Positions 7,896 to 15,907 of a stretch of 64,000 nt of DNA are shown piece by piece. Numbering within the stretch: position 1 is the first letter of the stretch; the number at the start of each line of letters is the position of its first letter. The notes below the pieces were generated by a model. It had not been told where the DNA came from and ran no database searches. It saw only the letters and a program-made list of their open reading frames with translations. The position numbers and the translations under genes are program-made. The stretch is taken from the NCBI GenBank assembly GCA_028874915.1, contig JAPPHA010000116.1, positions 1 through 64,000 on the forward strand. The letters are read 5' to 3'. This DNA is from Paracoccaceae bacterium (GTDB lineage Bacteria; Pseudomonadota; Alphaproteobacteria; Rhodobacterales; Rhodobacteraceae).

Positions 7896-8879
7896 ATGAC
7901 CGAGACCCTGACCAAACTCGAAGCTGCGGACTTCATCAACCGTTCCTTCAAGCCTTTGCCTCGATCCTATGGCGACGCGCTGGTTGAAGCCGCCAAAGCC
8001 GACAAGCGCATCGTCGCTCTTTGCGCCGACCTCGTTCCGCCAACCGAAACCGACCGCTTCCGCGATGAATTGCCAGAGCGGTTCCACAATGTCGGTATTG
8101 CAGAGGCGAACATGATCGGCATGGCCGGCGGCATGGCACGCTCGGGCGAAATCCCCTTCTGCCATTCTTTCTGTGCCTTCATCACCAAGCGCGTACTCGA
8201 CCAGATCACGATGCAGGCGGCCTATCCGAACCTGCCCGTGAAAATCGTCGGGTTCCTTCCGGGGGTGGCGACGCTCTTGGGCGTTTCGCACCAGGCCATC
8301 GAGGACGTGGCGATCCTTCGCGCGGTGCCAAACATGGCAATCTTCGAGCCCTCCGGGCCAGAGTACCACGCGGCCATCGTCAAGATGGCGCTGGAGTGGG
8401 ACGGGCCGGCCTACCTGCGGATGAAACGGCCAGAGACAGATCCGCCGCCCTTCGAGCCACAATCGCTGGAGATCGGCAAAGGTGTCATCCGTCGCGGGGG
8501 CGGCAATGTCACGATCATTTCCGCAGGACTTTGCGTGACCGAAGCGTTGAAGGCGGCGGACACTCTTTCGGGCGAAGGCATCGAGGCAAGCGTCGTCGAC
8601 ATGGCCTCACTCAAACCGATAGATGAAGCACTGATCATCGAACGCGCGAAATCCACCGGCGCCATCGTCACTGCAGAAAACCACAACATCATTGGCGGTC
8701 TCGGCTCGGCCGTGGCCGAAGCGCTGGCCGAAGCCGGGATCGGTTTGCCTTTCCGGCGCGTGGGCGTCCGCGATCATTTCTGCGAAGGCGGCACAACGCC
8801 GTATCTGATGAAAAAGTTCGGGCTCGATGCCTCGGCCATCGCGGAAGCAGCTCGCGATGTCGTGAAACGGAACGGTTGA
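7896..8879 (+). CDS. Transketolase, C-terminal subunit
   Basis: 327 residues matching the middle (pyrimidine-binding) and C-terminal domains of transketolase. The catalytic Glu that activates TPP lies in NVGIAEANMIGMAGG (about residue 69). FCHSFCAFITKRVLDQI supplies the aromatic pocket, and the C-terminal domain shows VVDMASLKPIDEALI and ENHNIIGGLGSAVAEALAE. It is the partner of the N-terminal half at 3848-4675. The order N-half, SDR, E1 alpha, E1 beta, lipoyl protein, C-half is unusual, because the halves of split transketolases are normally adjacent. The stop codon is only a few bases before the aldehyde dehydrogenase start. Confidence 0.9.
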   Translation: MTETLTKLEAADFINRSFKPLPRSYGDALVEAAKADKRIVALCADLVPPTETDRFRDELPERFHNVGIAEANMIGMAGGMARSGEIPFCHSFCAFITKRVLDQITMQAAYPNLPVKIVGFLPGVATLLGVSHQAIEDVAILRAVPNMAIFEPSGPEYHAAIVKMALEWDGPAYLRMKRPETDPPPFEPQSLEIGKGVIRRGGGNVTIISAGLCVTEALKAADTLSGEGIEASVVDMASLKPIDEALIIERAKSTGAIVTAENHNIIGGLGSAVAEALAEAGIGLPFRRVGVRDHFCEGGTTPYLMKKFGLDASAIAEAARDVVKRNG

Positions 8880-8881
8880 GC

Positions 8882-10294
8882 ATGACCTTCAGGTACGAAT
8901 ACGGATCAGGTGAAGACACGTATGAAACCGTCAACCCTGCCAATCCCCAAGAGAAGATCGGGCGCTATGCGATCATGGACTCGGATGAACTGAGCGCAGT
9001 GATTGAGCGGGCGAATACGGCTCAACGGGAATGGGCGCGTGTGCCGGGGCTGGAACGCTCGCAACGCCTGGACGCCTTCATCAATGCGGTTGAGGAACGC
9101 GCCGATGAACTGGCGACCGCGGGAACTCTCGAACAAGGGAAGCTCTTCCGCGAGTCAAAGGGCGAAGCACTCAAGTCTTGTTCCGAGGGGCGGTTTTCGG
9201 TTGGAGAAGCGGCCCGCATGGGCGCTATGGCCATTGCGTCTGGTCGTGCCGGGTTTTCCAACCAGATCCTGCGGCGCCCCCGCGGCGTGATCTTCTGTAT
9301 CAGCCCCTGGAATTTCCCGATTTCCACACCAATGCGCAAGATCTGCCCGGCGCTGGCGTTCGGGAATGCCGTGGTGATGAAACCCTCGCAATTCACGCCG
9401 GCAGGCAATTTCCTTCTAGCCGAGATCTCAAGAGAGTTCTTCCCCGATGACCTCATTCAGGTCGCCATGGTCTCGGGCCGCGCAGCGAGCGAGGTCGTTT
9501 CAAAAGGCAATGTACATGGCGTCAGCTTCACGGGATCGGTGCCGACCGGCAAACTGGTCTATGCAGCTGCTGCACAAAACCTCATCCAGGCACAGCTGGA
9601 GTTGGGCGGAAAGAACGGGGCCATCCTGAACGACTCCGACGACCTGGAGGGCGCAATCACGCAGATCATCGGCGCGGCTTTCATGACTTCCGGCCAGCGC
9701 TGTACGGCGATCAGCCGCGTTCTCGTTCGCAAGGATCTGGCTGCCGAGACCAAGGGCATCCTTGTGGCAAAGGCGAACGCTATGAAGTTGGGGCCCGGGT
9801 TAGAAGTCGACAGCGACCTTGGCCCACTCTGCAACCTTCCACATTGGACGAATGTCTGCGCCACGACCCAACGTGCCATAAACGAGGGAGCCACCCCCCT
9901 GGCCGGCGGATGTGCACCAAACCGCCCCGAAGACGGCTACTACTATCGCCCGACCATTCTTGGTGACGTGCAGCACAATTCCGTCGCGGGTCAGGAAGAA
10001 GTCTTCGGCCCTGTCCTGTCGGTTCTCGAATACGACACTTTCGATCAGGCGATGGAGATGCTGAACGGCACCGAATTCGGCCTGACTTCCTCGCTTTTTT
10101 CGAACCGCAACGACCTGGTCCAGCGCTTCCTGGCCGAGAGCCAGAACGGCATGATCCACGTCAACCACGGTACGGTGCCCGACAACAACATGCCCTTCGG
10201 CGGGATCAAGAACTCCGGTGTCGGGGCCTATTCGGTCGGGCCGACAGCGGTGAATTTCTACACCTCCGAGCATTCTGCCTATGTGGCTCGGTAG
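8882..10294 (+). CDS. NAD(P)-dependent aldehyde dehydrogenase, succinate-semialdehyde type
   Basis: 470 residues from ATG 8882; a TTG two codons earlier is possible. Aldehyde dehydrogenase superfamily landmarks are complete: SPWNFP near residue 140, cofactor loop FTGSVPTG, general base Glu in LELGGKNG (about residue 240), nucleophilic Cys in SGQRCTAISR (about residue 274), and EEVFGPVLSV. Overall spacing matches the GabD-like group. It oxidises an aldehyde to the acid. In this operon it could take a semialdehyde or glycolaldehyde-like product of the transketolase reaction. It nearly abuts the transketolase C-half gene and is followed after 3 bases by the enolase-superfamily gene. Confidence 0.88.
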   Translation: MTFRYEYGSGEDTYETVNPANPQEKIGRYAIMDSDELSAVIERANTAQREWARVPGLERSQRLDAFINAVEERADELATAGTLEQGKLFRESKGEALKSCSEGRFSVGEAARMGAMAIASGRAGFSNQILRRPRGVIFCISPWNFPISTPMRKICPALAFGNAVVMKPSQFTPAGNFLLAEISREFFPDDLIQVAMVSGRAASEVVSKGNVHGVSFTGSVPTGKLVYAAAAQNLIQAQLELGGKNGAILNDSDDLEGAITQIIGAAFMTSGQRCTAISRVLVRKDLAAETKGILVAKANAMKLGPGLEVDSDLGPLCNLPHWTNVCATTQRAINEGATPLAGGCAPNRPEDGYYYRPTILGDVQHNSVAGQEEVFGPVLSVLEYDTFDQAMEMLNGTEFGLTSSLFSNRNDLVQRFLAESQNGMIHVNHGTVPDNNMPFGGIKNSGVGAYSVGPTAVNFYTSEHSAYVAR

Positions 10295-10297
10295 GCG

Positions 10298-11470
10298 TTG
10301 ACGTTTCGGCACATCATAACCCTCGCGAGCATCGCTGTCTTCCCGATCAGGGCCAAGGGCGGCGTGTCGCCAAGAATGGCGCTCGGCTCAATGCCCACGC
10401 GACCCGCCTTGCTGATCCGGGTCGAAGACACCGACGGCTGTTTTGGCTGGGGCGAGATCTGGGCCAATTTCCCGCCGCGCGGCAATCTGCACAAAGCGCA
10501 CATCATCGAGGACGTCGTGGCGCCGCACCTGCAAGGCGCGCGGTACGTCGAGCCTCGAGAGATTGGCGCATTCCTTCGCAAGCAGTTCTCGATCTACTTC
10601 CTTCACGCCGGGCAACTTGAAGTCTTCGAGCACATACTTGCCGGCATTGATACTGCCCTTTGGGACCTCGCACTGCGGAAAGCGGGCCGATCCTTTGCCG
10701 AATTCATGGGGATTTCCGAATCGTCCGCTCAATCCTACGCGAGTTCGATAAACGCGGGTGATCTGGAGCGTCTGATCCCGCATCACGCGTCACTCGGGCA
10801 AACCTATTTCAAGCTGAAGATAGGTTTTGCGGAACACGGCAATCGCAAAATCGTGGAACGGGCTGCAAGACTGTGTCCAGGCGGGTCGCGCATCATGGTC
10901 GACAGCAACCAGTCGTGGACACTCGCGAAAGCCAAGGAGACGCTTGGAAAACTTGAAGACCTTTCACCTTATTTCGCGGAAGAGTCGCTGCCCGCGAACG
11001 CACCTCTGGCCGATTGGGACGAACTTGCCTCTTCCACACGTATCCCGCTTGCCGGTGGCGAGAACATCTACGGAATCGAGAGTTTCTGCGCGATGGCGAA
11101 TGCCGGGCTTCGGATCTTGCAGCCGGATGTCGCAAAGTGGGGCGGTGTGACAGGTGCCCTGGATTTGGTGTGTGCGATGCCTCGGGGTACATACCTCTGG
11201 CCACACTTCATGGGCACCGCCGTCGGCCAAGTTGCGGCTCTGTCAATCTCGGCGGTCCTTGGCGAGACCTCATCTTGTGAAGTGGATGTCAACGAGAACG
11301 CCCTGAGAACCGAACTCTGCGGCGACATCATCACCGTCAAGAATGGCCGCGTAAATCTGCCATCCGAGCCGGGTCTGGTAATGCCTCCAATACATGATCG
11401 GCTTGTGACATTCATGGACAGCCGGGCCTCGGGACTGATGGCTGAATCTCCCCGGAACCGATTGTCGTAA
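10298..11470 (+). CDS. Enolase-superfamily protein (mandelate racemase/muconate lactonizing enzyme type)
   Basis: 390 residues from a TTG start at 10298; no better start keeps the N-terminal capping domain (SIAVFPIRAKGGVSPRMALGS). The barrel shows the K-x-K pair in YFKLKIGF (about K172 and K174), the first metal ligand Asp in MVDSNQSW (about D202), a Glu in AEESLPA (about 229), the GGENIYG segment carrying the third ligand, and an aromatic/His stretch WPHFMGTAVG near residue 305. These fit the MR/MLE subgroup, which abstracts a proton alpha to a carboxylate (dehydration or racemisation of sugar acids). Last gene of the operon that starts at 3848. Substrate unknown, but an acid sugar is the best guess. 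Confidence 0.83.
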   Translation: MTFRHIITLASIAVFPIRAKGGVSPRMALGSMPTRPALLIRVEDTDGCFGWGEIWANFPPRGNLHKAHIIEDVVAPHLQGARYVEPREIGAFLRKQFSIYFLHAGQLEVFEHILAGIDTALWDLALRKAGRSFAEFMGISESSAQSYASSINAGDLERLIPHHASLGQTYFKLKIGFAEHGNRKIVERAARLCPGGSRIMVDSNQSWTLAKAKETLGKLEDLSPYFAEESLPANAPLADWDELASSTRIPLAGGENIYGIESFCAMANAGLRILQPDVAKWGGVTGALDLVCAMPRGTYLWPHFMGTAVGQVAALSISAVLGETSSCEVDVNENALRTELCGDIITVKNGRVNLPSEPGLVMPPIHDRLVTFMDSRASGLMAESPRNRLS

Positions 11471-11804
11471 ACTGAAGGACATGGGGTTGGCGTACGGTTG
11501 CTGCATAATGCTGGGCAGACGCAAGCAATGGACCTGGAAATCTTTCCGCGGCGGTACCGTTTGGGCCGCAAAATGTCGCCGACATGGTCCGTTTTCAACG
11601 TTCGCTTACTGTCTGGATCTTTCCGCGACGATGGCAGGCCTATGCTTCTTCAGGCAGATCGACATCAGCTTGTGTCGCTTACAAGGTTGAATGTATTTGA
11701 TTTTTTGATGCGAACCCGCACCCTGACCAAGACAATCCGGATCTCGAAAAGCCACGGCTTCGATTTGCCGGTTTCCCGGTCCGTGGCGTAGCAGGATTAT
11801 CGAC
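11471..11804. other. Intergenic region, no gene seen
   Basis: 334 bases between the enolase-superfamily gene and the next SDR. Only short frames with no recognisable protein are present. An A/T-richer patch around 11690-11720 (TATTTGATTTTTTGATG) could hold the promoter of the SDR gene, but no convincing -35/-10 pair was found. Confidence 0.5.
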
Positions 11805-12584
11805 ATGAGCAAAAAACCACTATCGGGCAAAGCGGCGGCGGTCGCGGGCGCGGGACGCGGCATAGGGCGAGCTATTGCACTCGCGTTTTCAAGAGCCGGG
11901 GCCAATCTGGCCATTTGTTCCCGTTCCATCGACGAACTTAATGAAGTCAAAAACTCAAGCGAGGCGCATGGCGTGAAATGCCTCGTGGGAGTCGCGGACA
12001 TAACGGATCCGAAAGCGACCGAGGCCTTTTGCAAGGCCGCAATTGACGAGTTCGGCCAAATGGACATTCTTGTCAACAGCGCTGGTGTTGAGTTGGAATC
12101 CAGCAAGGTCGAAAGCTCGGACCCTGAGCGGTGGTGGAGGACCGTAGAAGTCAACATTAGAGGCCCTTACCTTGTCACCCGCTTCTTTCTCGGGGGGTTG
12201 GCGGAAGGCGCTAAAATCATCAACATTTCGTCAGGCCTCGGGCTTCGTGCGGCTGATTGGAACAGTTCCTACACAGTCTCCAAAGCGGGCCTCCACATTT
12301 TCACCGAAGTCTTGGCAAACGAACTTTGGCCAAGGAAAATCGACGTCAACAATCTGATTCCAGGCCCTGTTGCGACGGACATGTTCAACCGTGGCGCACG
12401 AGGTGTTCGATACACTCCGGAGGAGATTCTCGAACGATTCGCAAAGGAACTACCGCCAGGATTCTCGCCGCAAGAACGGATCAAGCATCCGGACGAAGTC
12501 GCCGAACTTGCGCTCTACATGGCGACACTTCCGGTCGGCGGCCCAACAGGACAGACATTTTCGCTTGGGCGCCGGCCATTCTAG
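11805..12584 (+). CDS. Short-chain dehydrogenase/reductase at the island edge
   Basis: 259 residues. Cofactor motif AGAGRGIG near residue 16, NSAGV for the central strand, catalytic Ser in INISSGLGLR and the YTVSK pair are all in order. Between the catalytic site and the C-terminus there is a longer substrate loop (PGPVATDMFNRGARGVRYTPEEIL). The C-terminus is GGPTGQTFSLGRRPF rather than the usual GxVxxVDGG. Basic residues after the second strand (CSRS) favour NADP. It stands alone, 10 bases before the tnpB remnant; its promoter is separate from the operon upstream by 334 bases. Function beyond oxidoreductase is unknown. Confidence 0.85.
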   Translation: MSKKPLSGKAAAVAGAGRGIGRAIALAFSRAGANLAICSRSIDELNEVKNSSEAHGVKCLVGVADITDPKATEAFCKAAIDEFGQMDILVNSAGVELESSKVESSDPERWWRTVEVNIRGPYLVTRFFLGGLAEGAKIINISSGLGLRAADWNSSYTVSKAGLHIFTEVLANELWPRKIDVNNLIPGPVATDMFNRGARGVRYTPEEILERFAKELPPGFSPQERIKHPDEVAELALYMATLPVGGPTGQTFSLGRRPF

Positions 12585-12594
12585 GCAAAATGGA

Positions 12595-13140
12595 TCAACG
12601 ATGTCGTGACTGCTCCCCACCCTGAAAGACGGGGTTTCCTGCTTCCCCGGATTCAGCGGACAGCATGCCCGTCTTGCGCCAGCCCCCACAGGCAGAGACG
12701 GACGGCCTTTTCGCCTTCATCTTCAGGATCCCCTGCTGCCGGATGTTCCGGGCGGCGTTGACGTCGCGGTAATGCTCCTGGCCGCAGGTCCGGTAAGTCC
12801 AGCGCGGCACCGAAAGGGGCATGTCCTCGACCCTGGATCCGCAAAGCGAACAGGTCTTGCCGGGCGCGAACCACCGGTCAATTCTCACCAGATGCTGGCC
12901 TGGCATTCGGCCTTGTACAGAAACTTGCGCACCAGCGCCCCATGCCGCATCGGCAATTCGGCTGGCCAGTTTCCTGTTCCCGAGCATTGTTCCCGACTTT
13001 CGGCGTCTCCACGCAGACCGATTGGTTCTCGCCAATCAGACGTCTCGAGAGCTTGTGCTGGAAGTCGTTGCGTGCGTTGGCCGTTCTTTCATGCGCCCTG
13101 GCGACAAGCGCACGCGCCTTGCCGCGGGCGGTCAGCGTCT
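12595..13140 (-). pseudogene. Degenerate tnpB/OrfB of an IS200/IS605-type element
   Basis: The C-terminal third of a TnpB (OrfB) protein is readable on the minus strand. Landmarks are KLASRIADAAWG, then VRIDRWFAPGKTCSLCGSRVEDM, then RDVNAARNI (third RuvC-like Asp), and CGGWRKTG near the end. Upstream, in another frame, the continuation RAHERTANARNDF and HKLSRRLIGENQSV is recognisable at about 13,000-13,140, and a piece reading KFLYKAE is in a third frame, so at least two frameshifts exist. One zinc ligand is lost (WTYRTCG in place of WTCxxCG). Nothing of the N-terminal half and no tnpA transposase was found. It sits exactly between the catabolic island and the core genes. The remaining bases up to 13,437 show no gene. 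Confidence 0.85.
12615..12634. repeat. Probable right-end hairpin remnant of the IS200/IS605 element
   Basis: Just downstream of the tnpB remnant a short imperfect palindrome with CCCC at 12615-12618 and GGGG at 12631-12634 occurs. Elements of this group end in subterminal hairpins rather than inverted repeats, and CCCCACCC...GGGG type sequences after tnpB are common, so this may be the old right end. No matching left end was seen. Confidence 0.4.
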
Positions 13141-13437
13141 AGTCCCCTTCGCTGCCGTCATTGCCGGTATTGCCGTTGTTGCCCGGCATTAACCGCCAGG
13201 CCGGTATATCGTGGCCGCCCCCGGTCCTGTCAGAGGCAAACGGGCTCGGGTTGAACGCGTCATCAACCCGAAAATCGCCGGTCCCGTCTGCGGGGTCTCG
13301 GGGCGGAAATCGGAAACGGCAGTGGGAAACGGCACGTTCGTCGTCTACTGTTGCGTTGAGGCTGCGGACCGATCGTGGAACTCGCAGGAAAATCCGGGTC
13401 GGAGCTGGGTCCGACTCTTGGTTGAAAGGATCGGGGA

Positions 13438-14343
13438 ATGCTGCGACAGCCGCAGGCTGGACGACCGGTCAACGGTCCTCCGGTTCTCTTCGACCGCAAC
13501 CGGCTGGCTCGGCAACGTGCCCGGGCCGCCGGTTCACCCGCGTCAGCGTGGTTCCTTCATCGTGAGGCTGCGTCACAGGTCGGCGAACGATTGGCGGAGA
13601 TCAACCGGACATTCCGCAGACCGGCGATCGTCGGATGGCGTTCGGACCCCTGGCGGCATTGGATCGGATTGCCGGAAGCCTGCTGCTGTCTGTCCCATGC
13701 CGGTATGTTGGCCGACACCGACGCCCGCCATGACCTGATCATTCACGCCCTTTCGCTGCACTGGGAAAACGACCCGGTCGGAGAACTGATCCAGTCCCGG
13801 CGGGCGTTGTGCCCTGATGGATTCCTCGTGGCCGTGCTGCTCGGTGGTCGAACGCTCCATGAGTTACGGACGGCACTTGCCCATGCCGAGAGCGAAGTCG
13901 AAGGCGGTCTCAGTCCGCGAGTCGCACCGATGGGTGACGTTCGGGACCTCGGCAACCTTTTGCCAAGGGCCGGACTCGCCTTGCCGGTCGCCGACAGCAT
14001 CGAGATCCGGACCAGCTATGAATCCCCGCTCAAGCTGATGCATGATCTCCGCGCCATGGGCGAGACCAACGCCTTGAGCGCCCGTCGGAGAACGGGATTG
14101 CGCCGGGCCACGCTGGCCGCGGCGGTCGATCATTACCGGGAACACTTTCCGGCGGAATCCGGCCGGGTCTCGGCAACCTTTGAATTGATCTTTCTCTCCG
14201 GTTGGGCGGCGCATGATCGTCAACCGAAACCCTTGCGTCCGGGCAGCGCGACCCGCCGACTTGCCGATGCCCTGGGGACGGTCGAACACGGGCCGGATCC
14301 GGCACGTTCTTCCCGGCTGGACCTGAAAGATCGCCAACGATAG
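13438..14343 (+). CDS. BioC/NDUFAF5-like methyltransferase-fold protein
   Basis: 301 residues. The N-terminus (LFDRNRLARQRARAA, then FLHREAASQVGERLAEI) and later parts (HALSLHWENDPVGELIQSRRALCPDGFLVAVLLGG, here only as landmarks LSLHWENDP and LCPDGFLVA; GDVRDLGNLLPRAGLALPV; LMHDLRAMGETNAL) follow the alphaproteobacterial homologues of mitochondrial NDUFAF5, a complex I assembly hydroxylase/methyltransferase-like protein. The SAM-binding motif I, normally LDLGCxxG, is replaced by AIVGWRSDPW near residue 62, so SAM use is doubtful. It is followed 27 bases later by hemH on the same strand. A purine-rich AAAGGATCGGGGA precedes the ATG. Confidence 0.72.
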   Translation: MLRQPQAGRPVNGPPVLFDRNRLARQRARAAGSPASAWFLHREAASQVGERLAEINRTFRRPAIVGWRSDPWRHWIGLPEACCCLSHAGMLADTDARHDLIIHALSLHWENDPVGELIQSRRALCPDGFLVAVLLGGRTLHELRTALAHAESEVEGGLSPRVAPMGDVRDLGNLLPRAGLALPVADSIEIRTSYESPLKLMHDLRAMGETNALSARRRTGLRRATLAAAVDHYREHFPAESGRVSATFELIFLSGWAAHDRQPKPLRPGSATRRLADALGTVEHGPDPARSSRLDLKDRQR

Positions 14344-14370
14344 TGTGAACCAGGCTGGCCGTCTGCCGCC

Positions 14371-15480
14371 ATGCCCGTTCCCTTCCGAATTCTGCCACCG
14401 AACCCGATGCCGTCTCCTGCCGCCCGACCGAAAATTGGAGACCAGGTCCTGCCTGGCGATCGACCGCCCCGGGGCGGCCCCGGCCACCCGCCCGTCCCGA
14501 GGGGCCGGGTCGGCGTTGTGATAGCCAATCTCGGCACGCCGGATTCAACCGGTTATTGGGCGATGCGACGTTACCTCAACGAATTCCTGTCCGACCGGCG
14601 GGTCATAGACATGTCGCCGTGGTTCTGGCAGCCCCTGTTGCAGCTGGTCATCCTGACCCGGAGACCCTTCACATCCGGCGCCGCCTACCGGCGGATCTGG
14701 AACCGCGACCTGGACGAGAGTCCCCTTCTCACGATCACCCGAAACCAGGCCAGGTTGCTTTCGGAGGTCTTTGCCAAAGACAGGCGGATCGTCGTGGAGT
14801 ACTGCATGCGATACGGTCATCCGTCGATTGACAGCATGTTCCGGGTGGTTCGGGACCGGGGATGCGAACGGATCCTGTTCTTTCCGCTCTATCCCCAATA
14901 CGCGGCACCGACGACGGCGACCGCCAACGATCAGGCCTTCCGCTCCCTGATGACGATGAAGTGGCAGCCGGCCGTCCGGACCGTTCCGGCCTATCACGAT
15001 CATCCGTTGTACATCGAAGCGCTTGGGCGTTCGGTGCTCGAGACACTCGGCGAGGCGAAACCCGATGCGCTCGTGCTGTCGTTTCACGGACTGCCGGAAC
15101 GGTATCTCGCGGAGGGCGATCCCTATCACTGCCAGTGCCAGAAAACGGCCCGCTTGCTCACGGACTGGCTCGGCTGGGACAGCGAACGGGTGGTGACCGC
15201 CTTCCAGTCCCGATTCGGCCGCGAGGAGTGGCTGAAGCCCTATTCGGTGGAAGCGGTCGCCCGCCTGGCCCGGGACGGTCGTCGGCGGATCGCCGTCATG
15301 GCGCCGGGATTCGCGGCCGACTGCGTCGAGACGCTGGAAGAGATACAGGAAGAGATCCGGGACAGCTTCGAGGCGGCAGGGGGAGAGGCGTTCACCTACA
15401 TCCCCTGCCTGAACGACTCGCCCGCACACATCCGGCTGCTTGCCGAGATCGTCAGGACCGAACTTTCCGGCTGGATCTGA
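14371..15480 (+). CDS. hemH: Ferrochelatase (heme synthase, protoporphyrin ferro-lyase)
   Basis: 369 residues. Inserts Fe2+ into protoporphyrin IX, last step of heme synthesis. Landmarks: VVIANLGTPDS (about residue 50), YLNEFLSDRRVID, MRYGHPSI, LFFPLYPQYAA, the catalytic His region LVLSFHGLPERY (about residue 233), and the C-terminal APGFAADCVETLEEI with the conserved Glu. The N-terminal 45 residues before GRVGVVI are Pro/Arg-rich and longer than in most homologues, so the true start may be a later Met or Val. It ends 28 bases from the convergent mutT. No obvious terminator in that gap. Confidence 0.95.
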   Translation: MPVPFRILPPNPMPSPAARPKIGDQVLPGDRPPRGGPGHPPVPRGRVGVVIANLGTPDSTGYWAMRRYLNEFLSDRRVIDMSPWFWQPLLQLVILTRRPFTSGAAYRRIWNRDLDESPLLTITRNQARLLSEVFAKDRRIVVEYCMRYGHPSIDSMFRVVRDRGCERILFFPLYPQYAAPTTATANDQAFRSLMTMKWQPAVRTVPAYHDHPLYIEALGRSVLETLGEAKPDALVLSFHGLPERYLAEGDPYHCQCQKTARLLTDWLGWDSERVVTAFQSRFGREEWLKPYSVEAVARLARDGRRRIAVMAPGFAADCVETLEEIQEEIRDSFEAAGGEAFTYIPCLNDSPAHIRLLAEIVRTELSGWI

Positions 15481-15508
15481 CGGGTAGGCCGGTTAGGCGA
15501 GGCGGGTT

Positions 15509-15907
15509 TCAGAGCCAGTCCCGCAGAATCGGCAGGAGCGGCCGGTCGGCGGGGGGCATCGGATAGCGGCCGAATTCGGATGGTCGCACCCAGGCCAGAT
15601 CCTGACCTTCCTTCGGCATCGCCGTGCCCTGCCATTTCCGGCAGATGAAGAGCGGCATCAGCAGATCGAATTCTTCGTAGGCATGGCTCGCGAAGGTGAG
15701 CGGTGCCAGGCAGCTCTGCCAGGTGAGGATTCCCAGTTCTTCCTCCAGCTCACGGATCAGCGCCTGTTCAGGCGTCTCGCCGGCCTCCAGCTTGCCCCCT
15801 GGAAACTCCCAGAGCCCCGAGAGGAAACCGCCCTGGGGTCGGCGGGCAAGCAACACCCGGCCGTCACGGTCGACCAGGGCGACGGCGGCGACCAGGACGA
15901 GGGTCAC
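15509..15907 (-). CDS. mutT: MutT-type Nudix hydrolase (8-oxo-dGTP diphosphatase)
   Basis: 132 residues with a complete Nudix box: GGKLEAGETPEQALIREL followed by EEELGI (G-x5-E-x7-R-E-x2-E-E-x-G), residues about 37-59. Upstream VAVALVDRDGRVLLARRPQGGFLSGLWEFPGG is typical of MutT (landmarks LLARRP and LWEFPGG). It hydrolyses oxidised dGTP to the monophosphate and so prevents A:T to C:G mutation. It overlaps argJ by the ATGA motif (start 15907, argJ stop 15904), a coupling seen in many Alphaproteobacteria. Confidence 0.93.
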   Translation of the reverse strand: MTLVLVAAVALVDRDGRVLLARRPQGGFLSGLWEFPGGKLEAGETPEQALIRELEEELGILTWQSCLAPLTFASHAYEEFDLLMPLFICRKWQGTAMPKEGQDLAWVRPSEFGRYPMPPADRPLLPILRDWL

